From assembly GCA_965279735.1 (NCBI GenBank), contig OZ257260.1:558001-622000 (forward strand): 64,000 bases of DNA. Direction: 5' to 3'. Both the position numbers and the translations under genes were made by a program. Of the stretch, positions 24,904 through 34,394 are shown piece by piece. This DNA is from CAIUGU01 sp965279735 (lineage in GTDB: Bacteria > Pseudomonadota > Gammaproteobacteria > Steroidobacterales > Steroidobacteraceae). The notes under the pieces are model-generated. The model saw only the letters and a list, made by a program, of their open reading frames with translations. It was not told where the DNA came from and ran no database searches. Every line of letters starts with the position of its first letter. Within the stretch, counting starts at the first letter, position 1.

Positions 24904-25908
24904 ATGAAGTTGTGGCAAAAGTTGAGCGCGTCGGCCGTTTTGACGGGGCTGGCGGCAGTGGCGGTCCCGCAGGCGGCTTCCGCTCAGGGCACCATCAAGA
25001 TGGACGGTTCGAGCACCGTCTTCCCGATCGCGGAAGCAGTGGCGGAAGAATTCCAGATCGCCAAGCGCGGCAAGGTCCGCGTGACGGTGGGTATCGCCGG
25101 CACGGGCGGCGGCTTCAAGCGCTTCTGCCGTGGCGAGACGGATATCTCGAACGCATCGCGTCCGATCCTCAAGGAAGAAATGGATGCCTGCAAGGCGGCT
25201 GGCATCAAGTATCTCGAATTGCCGGTCGCTTTCGATGCGCTGACGGTCGTCGTCAACCCGAAGAACACCTGGGTGAAGACGCTGACGATTGCCGATCTCA
25301 AGAAGATGTGGGAGCCGGGCGCCCAGCAGCGGATCACGACCTGGAAGCAGGTTCGTGCCGAATGGCCGAATGAACCCCTGATGCTGTTCGGCGCCGGTGC
25401 CGACTCGGGAACCTTCGATTACTTCACCGAGGCCGTGAACGGCCGCGCGAAGGCGAGCCGTGGTGACTACACCGCGAGCGAAGACGACAACGTGCTGGTG
25501 CAGGGCGTCGAGAACAACAAGAATGCGCTCGCCTATTTCGGCTTTGCGTACTACATCGCCCACAAGGACCAGATGCGTGCGGTCGAAATCGTCAACCCGA
25601 AAGGGCAGGCGGTGGGCCCCAGCATCGACAACGTGAACAACGGGACGTATCAGCCGCTGTCGCGTCCGCTGTTCATCTACGTACGTGACACGGCTGCCAC
25701 ACGTCCGGAAGTGAAAGAGTTCATCGAGTTCTACCTGACGAAGGGCGCCGACCTCGTGAAGGAAGTGGGCTACGTGCCGCTGCCGCCTGAGTCGTACAAG
25801 CTCACCCTCGAGCACTTCAAGACCCAGAAGCTGGGCACGGTATTCGGTGGCATACCGGAAGTGGGCGTGACGATCGAGAGCCTGCTTGCCCGCGAAGGCA
25901 AGCTCTGA
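24904..25908 (+). CDS. pstS: periplasmic phosphate-binding protein PstS
   Basis: 334 residues from the ATG at 24904, which has GAGG nine bases upstream and gives a standard signal peptide (cleavage near ASAQG). An ATG five codons earlier lacks a ribosome-binding site. The mature protein shows the phosphate-binding loops GSSTVFPI (about 34-41), the TGGGFKRFC region (about 66-74), SNASRP and GADSGTFDYFTE (about 162-173), characteristic of PstS. It delivers inorganic phosphate to PstCA. A stem-loop after the gene may raise its expression over the membrane components. Confidence 0.96.
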   Translation: MKLWQKLSASAVLTGLAAVAVPQAASAQGTIKMDGSSTVFPIAEAVAEEFQIAKRGKVRVTVGIAGTGGGFKRFCRGETDISNASRPILKEEMDACKAAGIKYLELPVAFDALTVVVNPKNTWVKTLTIADLKKMWEPGAQQRITTWKQVRAEWPNEPLMLFGAGADSGTFDYFTEAVNGRAKASRGDYTASEDDNVLVQGVENNKNALAYFGFAYYIAHKDQMRAVEIVNPKGQAVGPSIDNVNNGTYQPLSRPLFIYVRDTAATRPEVKEFIEFYLTKGADLVKEVGYVPLPPESYKLTLEHFKTQKLGTVFGGIPEVGVTIESLLAREGKL

Positions 25909-25921
25909 TCCGAAGGATCGT

Positions 25922-25948
25922 GGCGGAAAGGCGACACCGGCTTCCGCC
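25922..25948 (+). terminator. stem-loop between pstS and pstC
   Basis: A perfect 7-bp stem (ggcggaa 25922-25928, ttccgcc 25942-25948) with a 13-base loop and a pyrimidine-rich tail follows the pstS stop. It is likely an attenuating or stabilising hairpin giving more PstS than permease; it is not a strong terminator. Confidence 0.4.
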
Positions 25949-26065
25949 CCTCTCCTGCAGTCGTTCGCAGTGAAGTTTTTCGTTGACCCGGGTGGAGTAT
26001 GCTTCTCCGTCCCCGGCGGCACCGGGCTGATGTCCGGCAGCGGATACCGACAAGGCCATGTGTAA

Positions 26066-26992
26066 ATGAATACGACCGTGTCCGTCAGCGGGGGTGGCTT
26101 CGTCACCCAGACGCGCTACCGCAAGATCCGCGATCGTATCGTCGAGGCCCTGTTGATGGCCGCCGGCATGGTGGCCGTGCTGACGACACTCGCGATCGTC
26201 GCGATCCTGCTCTATGAATCCAGTGCGTTCTTCGAGCACGTTACCCTTCATGAATTTTTCACGGACACTCTCTGGACGCCGCTGTTTGCCGATGCGCACT
26301 ACGGCATCATGCCGCTGGTGGCGGGCACGCTGACGACGACGTTTGTCGCGCTCGCCGTGGCCGTACCTCTCGGGACCACCATCGCGATCTACCTGAGCGA
26401 ATTCGCTCCCAACCAGGTGCGCGAAATCGTCAAGCCCATTCTTGAGCTGCTGGGCGCCGTGCCCACGGTGGTCTATGGTTACTTCGCCCTGCAGTTCGTG
26501 ACGCCACTGCTGCAGATGATCATTCCCGACCTGCCTGGATTCAACATGCTGAGCGCGGGTCTTGTGATCGGATTGATGATCGTGCCTTACGTGAGTTCGG
26601 TCAGCGAAGACGCCATGCGGGCGGTCCCGCGCTATATGCGTGAAGGCTCGTTCGCGATGGGGGCGACGCGTCTGCAGACCGCATTGCGCGTCGTGGTGCC
26701 TGGCGCGTTTTCCGGGCTTGCAGCGGCTTTCATTCTCGGCATCTCGCGGGCTGTCGGCGAGACAATGGTGGTGGCAATTGCGGCTGGCATGCAGCCGAAC
26801 CTGACGTTCGATCCGCGCGAGCCTGCTGCCACGATCACTGCTTTCATCGTGCAGGTCAGCCTTGGCGATCTGCCTCACGGCAGCATCGGCTACCAGAGCA
26901 TTTTTGCAGCGGGCCTGGTGCTGATGTTCATCACGCTCATCTTCAACGTCATCGGGTTTTTCCTGACGCGTAAATTCAGGGAGGCCTACTGA
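26066..26992 (+). CDS. pstC: phosphate ABC transporter permease PstC
   Basis: 308 residues with six predicted membrane segments. The binding-protein-dependent permease motif is present (REGSFAMGATRLQTALRVVV, about 191-210), where the coupling helix meets PstB. The segments FVALAVAVPLGTTIAIYLSE and GAVPTVVYGYFAL are typical of PstC. The last base of its stop codon is the first base of pstA, so the two are translationally coupled. It forms the inner-membrane channel with PstA. Confidence 0.95.
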   Translation: MNTTVSVSGGGFVTQTRYRKIRDRIVEALLMAAGMVAVLTTLAIVAILLYESSAFFEHVTLHEFFTDTLWTPLFADAHYGIMPLVAGTLTTTFVALAVAVPLGTTIAIYLSEFAPNQVREIVKPILELLGAVPTVVYGYFALQFVTPLLQMIIPDLPGFNMLSAGLVIGLMIVPYVSSVSEDAMRAVPRYMREGSFAMGATRLQTALRVVVPGAFSGLAAAFILGISRAVGETMVVAIAAGMQPNLTFDPREPAATITAFIVQVSLGDLPHGSIGYQSIFAAGLVLMFITLIFNVIGFFLTRKFREAY

Positions 26993-27927
26993 TGGCTGCG
27001 ACGCAGGCACACGTCTCGCTTGAAGCCCTGCGTGAAGGGCTGTCGCGGCGCAAACTGCTCGACCGCGTGTTCGTCATCGTCGGACTGACGGTGATGCTCG
27101 CCTGTCTTGTCATCCTGGCCGTCCTCTTCATCCAGCTCGTCCGCGATGGCTGGCCGCGCTTTACCATGGACTTCCTGACCTCCTTCCCGTCGCGCAAGGC
27201 CGAGCAGGCCGGCATCCTGTCTGCCTGGGTAGGCACCTCGCTGATCATGCTGGTGACGGCGTTCTGTGCAGTTCCTGTCGGAGTGGCTGCGGCGATCTAT
27301 CTTGAGGAATACGCACGGAAGAACTGGTTCACCGCGATCATCGAGATCAACGTGACGAATCTCGCGGGTGTGCCTTCGATCGTCTATGGCCTCCTGGCGC
27401 TCGGTCTCTTCGTGTACCAGCTCGATCTCGGACAGAGCATCCTCGCCGCAGGTCTGACGCTCGCGCTGCTCATCCTGCCGGTGGTCATCGTGTCGACGCG
27501 TGAAGCGATCCGTTCGGTACCCAAGTCGATCCGCGAGGCGGCGTACGGTCTTGGCGCGACCCGCTGGGAAGTCACCAAGGACCATGTGCTGCCGTACTCG
27601 ACCGGTGGTGTGCTGACCGGCATGATCCTCGGGCTCTCGCGGGCGATCGGTGAAACAGCGCCGCTGATCACGATCGGTGCGCTGAGTTTCATCGCGTTCC
27701 TGCCCACTCCGCCGGTATCGTCCGAGCCGCCGTTCGTTTCGTTCCAGTGGCTGCAGGACCCGTTCACTGCAATGCCCATCCAGATGTTCAACTGGGTCTC
27801 CCGTCCGGATGTGGCCTTTCAGGCGAATGCCGCTGCTGCCGGCGCGATCCTGCTCGGCATGACGCTGCTCATGAATGGCGTCGCCATCTGGATCCGTTAC
27901 CGTTTCCGCAAGAAGATCAACTGGTGA
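26992..27927 (+). CDS. pstA: phosphate ABC transporter permease PstA
   Basis: 311 residues, six predicted membrane helices. Its hallmark segments are GVPSIVYGLLALG (about 124-136), STREAIRSVPKSIREAAYGL and GATRWEVTKDHVLP (about 188-202), the coupling-helix region. Its ATG overlaps the pstC stop by one base, and its TGA overlaps the GTG start of pstB by three bases. Pairs with PstC in the transporter. Confidence 0.95.
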   Translation: MAATQAHVSLEALREGLSRRKLLDRVFVIVGLTVMLACLVILAVLFIQLVRDGWPRFTMDFLTSFPSRKAEQAGILSAWVGTSLIMLVTAFCAVPVGVAAAIYLEEYARKNWFTAIIEINVTNLAGVPSIVYGLLALGLFVYQLDLGQSILAAGLTLALLILPVVIVSTREAIRSVPKSIREAAYGLGATRWEVTKDHVLPYSTGGVLTGMILGLSRAIGETAPLITIGALSFIAFLPTPPVSSEPPFVSFQWLQDPFTAMPIQMFNWVSRPDVAFQANAAAAGAILLGMTLLMNGVAIWIRYRFRKKINW

Positions 27928-28793
27928 ACACGATGGATTCGACGAATACAGTCCGTGCTGCTCCGGCGACCGACAAACCTGCCAAGGGGCGTTTGGGGAT
28001 CGCCATGGACGACACGCGCAGGGCGCGGCGGATCGACGTCAAGGCGGCAGTGGAAGGCCTCAATTTCTTCTATGGCCAGAACCAGGCGCTCAAGAACCTG
28101 TCGATGCTCATTGCGGACAAGCAGGTCACCGCGCTGATCGGGCCTTCAGGTTGTGGCAAGAGCACGTTCCTGCGTTGCTTCAACCGCATGCACGACCTGC
28201 AGCCCGATACCCGTTATGAAGGCAGCATCACGTTGCATCCGGACAATCTCAATCTCATCGACAAGCACGTCGATCCGATCGAGGTCCGCATGCGCATCGG
28301 CATGGTGTTCCAGAAGCCGAATCCCTTTCCGAAGTCGGTGTTCGAGAACGTCGCGTATGGCCTCCGACTGCGCGGCATCCGCAACCGGGCGCTGCTCGCC
28401 GAAGAAGTCGAAAAGGCGTTGCGAAACGCCGCCATCTGGGACGAAGTCAAGGACCGTTTGCAGGATTCCGCACTCGCACTCTCAGGTGGGCAGATGCAGC
28501 GTCTGTGCATCGCGCGTGCACTGGCAACCCGGCCTGAAATCCTGCTGTTCGACGAACCGACGTCCGCCCTTGATCCGATCGCAACCGCTCGCATCGAGGA
28601 ACTGATCTCGACCTTGCGCGACCAGGTCACTGTGCTGATCGTCACGCACAACATGCAGCAGGCCGCACGCGTATCCGACTACACGGCATTCATGTATCTC
28701 GGCGAGATCATCGAATTCGACGAGGCCGCCAAGATCTTCACGAACCCGGGCAAGAAGGCGACCGAAGACTACATCACCGGACGATACGGGTAA
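27924..28793 (+). CDS. pstB: phosphate ABC transporter ATPase PstB
   Basis: 289 residues from the GTG at 27924, which overlaps the pstA stop; ATG at 27933 is the alternative. A 35-residue basic/polar N-terminal extension precedes the ATPase fold. Walker A GPSGCGKST is at about 73-81, the signature LSGGQMQRL at about 185-193, Walker B ILLFDEPTSALDP at about 205-217 and the switch His in VTHNMQQ at about 239-245. It drives phosphate import through PstCA and, with PhoU, signals phosphate status to PhoR. Confidence 0.96.
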   Translation: MNTMDSTNTVRAAPATDKPAKGRLGIAMDDTRRARRIDVKAAVEGLNFFYGQNQALKNLSMLIADKQVTALIGPSGCGKSTFLRCFNRMHDLQPDTRYEGSITLHPDNLNLIDKHVDPIEVRMRIGMVFQKPNPFPKSVFENVAYGLRLRGIRNRALLAEEVEKALRNAAIWDEVKDRLQDSALALSGGQMQRLCIARALATRPEILLFDEPTSALDPIATARIEELISTLRDQVTVLIVTHNMQQAARVSDYTAFMYLGEIIEFDEAAKIFTNPGKKATEDYITGRYG

Positions 28794-28830
28794 GGCGAAG
28801 CGCGAAACCCACGCCTCAACCAGGGGCAGC

Positions 28831-29556
28831 ATGCCAATTTCCCTGCAGACCGATCCGACTGAAGGCCACACATCCCGCGCCTTCGACCAGGCGCTTGCCG
28901 AGCTGCGACTCAACGTCGTCGCGATGGGTGGGCTCGTGGTGGACCAGGTCGCCAGTGCTGCCAGGGCGCTTCTCGACAATGACATGGACGCTGCCAGGCT
29001 CGTGCTGGGCCGTGAGGAGCGGGTGAACAAGTTCGAGCAGCGTGTCGATCACGAAGCTTTCCAGCTCATTGCGCTCCACCAGCCGGTTGCGGGCGACCTC
29101 CGCATGGCCCGTGCGATTTCCCGGGCAACAGTCGAGTTCGAGCGCGCGGGTGACGAAGCCAAGAAGATCGCCCGCTTTGCGCTGCGTCTCGGCGAAGGGG
29201 AGCCACAGGGGCCTGTCGTGGCCGTGGCGCGGTATCTCCGTCACATGGCCGATCTCTCGGCCAGCATGCTGCGTAGCGCGGTTCGCGCGCTGGATGAGTC
29301 CGATGCCGAGATGGCTGCGCGTGTGGAAGTCCGCGACGAAGAACTGGATGGTGAATTCCAGGCTGCATTGAGGCAGATCCTGACGCTCATCATGGAAGAC
29401 CAGCGGTATCTCAAGGCCACCATCGACACTGTCCTCGCGCTCAAGGGACTCGAGCGTATCGGCGACCACGCCAAGAACGTCGCCGAGCAGGTGCTCTTCA
29501 TGCTGAGTGGCGAAGATGTACGCCACCAGGGCAAGGCTTCGGGCCCGGCTCCCTAG
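28831..29556 (+). CDS. phoU: PhoU-family phosphate regulator, copy 2
   Basis: 241 residues, last gene of the pst operon, 37 bases after pstB. It has both PhoU repeats with metal-binding motifs (FERAGDEAKKI at about 108-118 and LERIGDHAKNV at about 208-218). The first motif has Phe-Glu-Arg-Ala in place of the Leu-Glu-Arg-Ile seen in copy 1. Pairwise similarity to copy 1 is modest by eye, so they look like old paralogues rather than a recent duplication. One may be devoted to PstB/PhoR signalling and the other to another role, which is inference. It converges with dapD. Confidence 0.92.
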   Translation: MPISLQTDPTEGHTSRAFDQALAELRLNVVAMGGLVVDQVASAARALLDNDMDAARLVLGREERVNKFEQRVDHEAFQLIALHQPVAGDLRMARAISRATVEFERAGDEAKKIARFALRLGEGEPQGPVVAVARYLRHMADLSASMLRSAVRALDESDAEMAARVEVRDEELDGEFQAALRQILTLIMEDQRYLKATIDTVLALKGLERIGDHAKNVAEQVLFMLSGEDVRHQGKASGPAP

Positions 29557-29578
29557 GAGGGCGCCTGCTTGCGACGAA

Positions 29579-30430
29579 CTATGCGCGGGAGTTGTGTCCG
29601 ATTGTCGCTTCGCGCAGGAGTTCGTTGATCCCGACTTTGGCCCGGGTCTTCGCATCCACGCGTTTGACGATCACGGCGCAATACAGTCCGTACTTGCCGT
29701 TCGCCGCCGGTAAAGTTCCAGGCACAACGACAGCGCCAGCCGGAACCCGACCGTACAGGACTTCATCGCTTTCACGATCGTAGATCCGCGTGCTCTGCCC
29801 GATGAAGACGCCCATCGAGATCACGGCACCTTCCTCGACGATGACGCCTTCCACGATTTCCGAGCGTGCGCCGATGAAGCAGTTGTCCTCGATGATCGTG
29901 GGATTGGCCTGCAGAGGTTCAAGCACGCCACCGAGACCCACACCGCCTGACAGGTGGACATTCTTTCCAACCTGCGCGCATGAACCCACTGTCACCCAGG
30001 TGTCGACCATCGTGCCCTCGCCAACGTATGCACCGAGATTGACGTAGGAGGGCATGAGGATCGCATTCGGAGCGACGTAGGCGCCACGCCGCACGATTGC
30101 GGACGGAACGACACGCACGCCTTCGGCACGGAAACGGGCCTCGTCGTAATCCGAGTACTTGAGCTGCACCTTGTCGAAGAACTGCGTGTACCCGGCATCG
30201 ATGACATGATTGTCATAGAGGCGGAAGGAGAGCAGTACTGCCTTCTTCAGCCATTCGTTCACGCGCCACTGGCCATCGATCTTCTCCGCGACTCTCGCGG
30301 CGCCGTTGTCGAGCAGCATGAGCGCCTTCTCGACGGCATCGCGGACTTCGCCCGGTGCATTCTTCGCGGAAAATTCAGTGCGTCGTTCAAACGCTGAATC
30401 GATCAGGGCGGCGAGAGCGGTATTGGACAT
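29579..30430 (-). CDS. dapD: 2,3,4,5-tetrahydropyridine-2,6-dicarboxylate N-succinyltransferase DapD
   Basis: Succinyl-CoA-dependent acyltransferase of the lysine/DAP pathway. 283 residues from the ATG at 30430, close to the E. coli 274. The N-terminal helical part (KNAPGEVRDAVEKAL, WRVNEWLKKAVLLSFRL) is followed by a left-handed beta-helix of hexapeptide repeats (about 110-235: GAYVAPNAILMPSYVNLGAY, VGSCAQVGKNVHLSGG). Upstream in-frame codons run into the gap after dapC and were not used. It is probably in one operon with dapC, 37 bases upstream. Together with DapE these give the succinylase route to DAP. Confidence 0.96.
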   Translation of the reverse strand: MSNTALAALIDSAFERRTEFSAKNAPGEVRDAVEKALMLLDNGAARVAEKIDGQWRVNEWLKKAVLLSFRLYDNHVIDAGYTQFFDKVQLKYSDYDEARFRAEGVRVVPSAIVRRGAYVAPNAILMPSYVNLGAYVGEGTMVDTWVTVGSCAQVGKNVHLSGGVGLGGVLEPLQANPTIIEDNCFIGARSEIVEGVIVEEGAVISMGVFIGQSTRIYDRESDEVLYGRVPAGAVVVPGTLPAANGKYGLYCAVIVKRVDAKTRAKVGINELLREATIGHNSRA

Positions 30431-30467
30431 GGGATGGCTCGTCTGGATTTGATCTGGAGGGGGTCTG

Positions 30468-31679
30468 TCAGGAGCGCGGTCGCGCAAGCAGGAATTCACG
30501 GATACGCCTCGCCGCCGTGACGCATTCGTCGACGCCTGCCACCAGCGAGATCCGCACCCGGCCCGCCCCGGGGTTGCCTTGAGCAGTACTGCGGGCGAGA
30601 TAGCTGCCGGGCAGGACGGTGATGTGCTGCTGTTCAAAAAGCGCTCGGGTGAATTTCTCGTCATCGCCGACCTGCGGCCAGAAATAGAAACCGCCTGCAG
30701 GCTCCACAACATCGATCAGGTCGGCGAGGATCGGAATGATCTCGCGAAACTTCTGCCGGTAGAGCGCGCGATTGGCAGCAACGTGGCTGTCGTCATTCCA
30801 CGCGGGAACGCTGGCAAGTTGAGTCGGGGGAGGCATGGCTCCGCCATGGTACGTGCGGTACAGAAGAAAAGCCTTCAGCAATCGCGGATCACCGGCGACT
30901 ATTCCGGACCGCAGCCCGGGTACGCTCGAACGCTTCGAAAGGCTGTGGAAGACAACGCAGCTTTCAAAATTCCGGCGTCCTGCAGCCAATGCAGCCTGCA
31001 ATAACCCCGGCGGCGGATTCGCGTCATCGGGATAGATATCGGCGTAGCACTCATCCGCTGCGATGACGAAGCCGTAGCGGTCGGCGAGAGCCAGCGCCTC
31101 GCGCAGATAGTCGAGACTCATCACCGCGCCCGTGGGATTGCCGGGATTGCAGAGAAACAGCAACTGGCAGCGACGCCAGATTTTCTCGGGAACCGCCTGC
31201 AGATCGGGAAGATAGTGGTTCGCAGCAGTTGCATCGACGAAGACCGGCTCGGCACCGGCCAGCAACGCCGCCCCTTCGTAGATCTGATAGAAGGGATTCG
31301 GCATGACCACCGCCGGATGTCCCTGGCCACCCGTGCCATCGATGACTGTCTGCGCAAAGGCAAACAACGCTTCCCGTGTGCCGTTGACGGGCAGCACCAT
31401 CGTTTCAGGATCGAGCGCGCCGGCGGGAAGGCCATAACGCCGTGTCAGCGCGCCCGCAGCAGCGCGACGCAATTCGGGAATACCGAGCGTCGATGGGTAG
31501 CTGCCAATGGCTGGCAACGCATCCTCGATCGCCTTGATGATGAAGGCGGGCGGCGCATGTCTGGGCTCGCCGATCGACATAGAGACATGCGGAACACCGG
31601 TTGGCGGCCGTGCGCCTGCCAGCAACGTGCGGAGTCGCTCGAAAGGATAGGGGAGCAGCGAGGCGAGCCGGGGATTCAT
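30468..31679 (-). CDS. dapC: succinyldiaminopimelate transaminase DapC
   Basis: PLP fold-type I aminotransferase that makes N-succinyl-LL-DAP from the keto acid. 403 residues from the ATG at 31679 (MNPRLASLLPYPFERL, a typical DapC opening). A GTG at 31697 that overlaps the glnD stop is possible and would add six residues. The PLP lysine lies in HSLSKRSSVPGLRSG near 238-242, with NPGNPTGAVMS and AADECYADIYPD upstream. Position between glnD and dapD supports DapC over a generic aspartate aminotransferase. Confidence 0.9.
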   Translation of the reverse strand: MNPRLASLLPYPFERLRTLLAGARPPTGVPHVSMSIGEPRHAPPAFIIKAIEDALPAIGSYPSTLGIPELRRAAAGALTRRYGLPAGALDPETMVLPVNGTREALFAFAQTVIDGTGGQGHPAVVMPNPFYQIYEGAALLAGAEPVFVDATAANHYLPDLQAVPEKIWRRCQLLFLCNPGNPTGAVMSLDYLREALALADRYGFVIAADECYADIYPDDANPPPGLLQAALAAGRRNFESCVVFHSLSKRSSVPGLRSGIVAGDPRLLKAFLLYRTYHGGAMPPPTQLASVPAWNDDSHVAANRALYRQKFREIIPILADLIDVVEPAGGFYFWPQVGDDEKFTRALFEQQHITVLPGSYLARSTAQGNPGAGRVRISLVAGVDECVTAARRIREFLLARPRS

Positions 31680-31693
31680 GACGTCCGCACCGG

Positions 31694-34387
31694 TCACTCT
31701 CTCCGGTCCAGTGCCTCGACCAGTCCCTGCTGCAGCCGTTCGCGTGCGTGTGCGTCGAGCGGGCGACCCTTGTAGTCGGTAATGTAGAAGACGTCTTCCG
31801 CGCGTTCGCCGATCGTCATGATCTTGGACGTGTGGATGTCCACCTGCTCGGTCATGAACACCTTGCCGATTTCAGACAGCAGGCCGGGCCGGTCGCCCGC
31901 GACGAGTTCGAGAATCGTCCGGTGATTGATGCCGTCTTCGCTGAAGTTGATCTGCGTGGCCGTCGAGAACATGCGCACCTGGCGCGGTGCCCGACGGGTG
32001 ACTGTGACCGCCACGTGGCTCGTGGTGCCCAATGTCTCGCGCAGCTTCTTCTCGAGATCGTAGAGCCGGGTGCTGTCCGTCAGTTCACTGCCCGTGTCCT
32101 CGAGGACGTGATAGCTGTCGAGACTGAAATCCCCTTCCATCGGCATGATGCGGGCATCGACGATGGTGAGTCCCATCTGGTCGAGGAAAGCCGTGGTCCG
32201 CGCGAAGCTGTTCTGCGTGTGCGGCGTGTATGTCAGCACTTCCGTGCCCCCACGGCCGGTCTGGCGACGCACCGCTACGAGCGGTGATTTATCGCCTGCC
32301 TTGCGCTCGGCAAGCAACTGCGTGTGCCACGCGATTTCATCCGGTGCAAAGCGCAGGAAGTGGGCTTCAGTAAGGCGATCCCAGATTGCGGCAATTCGCT
32401 CGGGTGCGAATCCCGCCTCGTTGAGCAGTGCGCGTGCCTGGGTCTGGTTCTCCGCGATCAGCTCGTCCTTGTCGATCGGGGTTTCAAGCCCGCGGCGCAG
32501 CGCCTGCTTGGTCCGTTCGTAGAACTCCGCGAAGAGCGACGCTTTCCAGTTGTTCCATAGCTTCGGATTCGTGCCCCTGACATCGGCTACGGTCAGCACG
32601 TACAGATAATCAAGGTGCGTCTGGTCGCCGACCAGCAGGGCGAAGTCGTAGATGACCTTGGGGTCGCTGATGTCTTTCTTCTGCGCCGTTACGGAGAGGA
32701 TCAGGTGACTCTTGACGAGCCAGGCCACGAGCCGTGCGTCGTAACGTGACAGACCCTGTTCGAGGCAGAAGGCCTCGGCATCGATCGCGCCGAGTTCCGA
32801 GTGATCGCCGCCTCGACCTTTGGCGATGTCGTGGAAGATGGCGGCCATGTAGGCGAGTTCCTGCTTTGGCAGGGCCTGCATGATGCGCGACAGCGCCGGG
32901 AATTCGTCGTTGTATTTCGGCATCGCCAGACGGCGGAGATTGCTCACGACGAACAGCGTGTGGGCATCGACCGTGTAGGCATGGAACAGGTCGTACTGCA
33001 TGCGGCCAACGATGCGACCGAAGGCGGGGATGTAGCGGCCAAGAATTCCGTACAGGTTCATTCGCCTGAGTTCGTGAGTAACGCCGACAGGCGCACTCAG
33101 GATTTCGAAGAACAGCCGGTGATTGCGCGGATGCTGCCGGAATTCCTCGTCGATCAGCCACAGATGCCGCGTGACCTGCCGGATCGTTTCCGCCCGGACG
33201 CCGCGAATCTGCGAGTTCTGCTCGAGCACGACAAACAGTTCGAGAAGCGCCGAAGGAAAGCGGTCGAAGATCTCGTCGTTCGTGATCTCGAGGTATTCGT
33301 TCCGGATCTGGAAGCGGGCGTTCACCGGCACCGGCGGGATGCTCTGGTCGGACAGGATCGCTTCGCGGAACAGCTGGAGCAGCAGTTCGTTCAGCAGCGC
33401 GATATCCATGGCAGTGCGGTAGTAACGCTGCATGAACTGTTCGACGGCCAGCGTGTACGTGGCGTCCTCGTAGCCGAACATCTTCGCGAGCTTGATCTGG
33501 TGATCGAACAGCAGGCGGTCTTCGCGCCGTCCCGTCAGGACATGCAATGCGAAGCGCACCTTCCACAGGAAAGCCTGTGCCGTCTTGAGCTTCCTGAGCT
33601 CGCTGCGGGTGAGGAAGCCGTGATCCACGAGTTCGTCGAGCGAGTCCGCACCGAAATGCCGCTTGGCGACCCAGCCGATCGTCTGGATGTCGCGCAGTCC
33701 GCCCGGGCTCGCCTTGACGTTGGGTTCGAGGTTGTACGCGGTGTCGTGGTAACGGTGGTGACGCGCGGTCTGTTCAGCGACTTTGGCTTCGAAGAATTCC
33801 TTCGTTGGCCACACGCGTTCTGGCGCCAGCGCACGACGCATGGCCTCCAGCAACTGTTCAGGGCCTGCCAGCAGCCGCGATTCGATCAGCGTGGTGGCGA
33901 CGCTCACATCAGCGGCACTTTCCTGCTGGCAGTCATCGATGGTGCGGACGCTGTGTCCCACTTCGAGGCCGATGTCCCACATGAACGTGAGAAAGCTTTC
34001 GAGCTGCGGCTGCCAGGGTGTCTGCTCGCTCTTCGGCAGCAGCACCATGACGTCGATATCGGAACAGGGCGTAAGTTCACCGCGACCGTAACCGCCGACG
34101 GCGAGCAACGCGATTTCATCGGCATGCACGCCGACATGCAGCTTCCACGCAGAACGCAGCAGCAGATCGACGAGCCGTGCGCGGTCGCGGACGAGCCACT
34201 CGACGGGTTCATCCTCAAGGAAGCGCTGGCGCAGACGCGTATCGCCATCGAGGAGCGCCGTGCGGAATGCGCCGACCGAATGTCGGCCTTCCGCGAGCGT
34301 CTTGTCGACTCCTGACAGGTAATCCCACGGCGGATCATTCGCGTGAATGACCAGATCTTCCATGTCCTGCGTGGTAACGGTAGGCAT
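31694..34387 (-). CDS. glnD: bifunctional uridylyltransferase/uridylyl-removing enzyme GlnD
   Basis: Nitrogen sensor that uridylylates PII proteins when glutamine is low and de-uridylylates them when it is high. The 897-residue length is normal. The nucleotidyltransferase motif GGYGRGELTPCSDIDVMVL lies near 96-114, with both metal Asp residues. The HD domain (FHDIAKGRGGDHSELG, near 514) is intact, and two C-terminal ACT domains (about 700-780 and 815-890) bind glutamine. It lies seven bases downstream of map and overlaps or nearly touches dapC, in the order map-glnD-dapC-dapD seen in many gammaproteobacteria. No PII gene is in the window. Confidence 0.96.
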   Translation of the reverse strand: MPTVTTQDMEDLVIHANDPPWDYLSGVDKTLAEGRHSVGAFRTALLDGDTRLRQRFLEDEPVEWLVRDRARLVDLLLRSAWKLHVGVHADEIALLAVGGYGRGELTPCSDIDVMVLLPKSEQTPWQPQLESFLTFMWDIGLEVGHSVRTIDDCQQESAADVSVATTLIESRLLAGPEQLLEAMRRALAPERVWPTKEFFEAKVAEQTARHHRYHDTAYNLEPNVKASPGGLRDIQTIGWVAKRHFGADSLDELVDHGFLTRSELRKLKTAQAFLWKVRFALHVLTGRREDRLLFDHQIKLAKMFGYEDATYTLAVEQFMQRYYRTAMDIALLNELLLQLFREAILSDQSIPPVPVNARFQIRNEYLEITNDEIFDRFPSALLELFVVLEQNSQIRGVRAETIRQVTRHLWLIDEEFRQHPRNHRLFFEILSAPVGVTHELRRMNLYGILGRYIPAFGRIVGRMQYDLFHAYTVDAHTLFVVSNLRRLAMPKYNDEFPALSRIMQALPKQELAYMAAIFHDIAKGRGGDHSELGAIDAEAFCLEQGLSRYDARLVAWLVKSHLILSVTAQKKDISDPKVIYDFALLVGDQTHLDYLYVLTVADVRGTNPKLWNNWKASLFAEFYERTKQALRRGLETPIDKDELIAENQTQARALLNEAGFAPERIAAIWDRLTEAHFLRFAPDEIAWHTQLLAERKAGDKSPLVAVRRQTGRGGTEVLTYTPHTQNSFARTTAFLDQMGLTIVDARIMPMEGDFSLDSYHVLEDTGSELTDSTRLYDLEKKLRETLGTTSHVAVTVTRRAPRQVRMFSTATQINFSEDGINHRTILELVAGDRPGLLSEIGKVFMTEQVDIHTSKIMTIGERAEDVFYITDYKGRPLDAHARERLQQGLVEALDRRE

Positions 34388-34394
34388 TTTCTTT

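Noticed and set aside
32801..34315. Plus-strand open frame (504 codons) opposite glnD
   Set aside because: Fully contained within glnD, no motifs, His/Arg-rich shadow composition.
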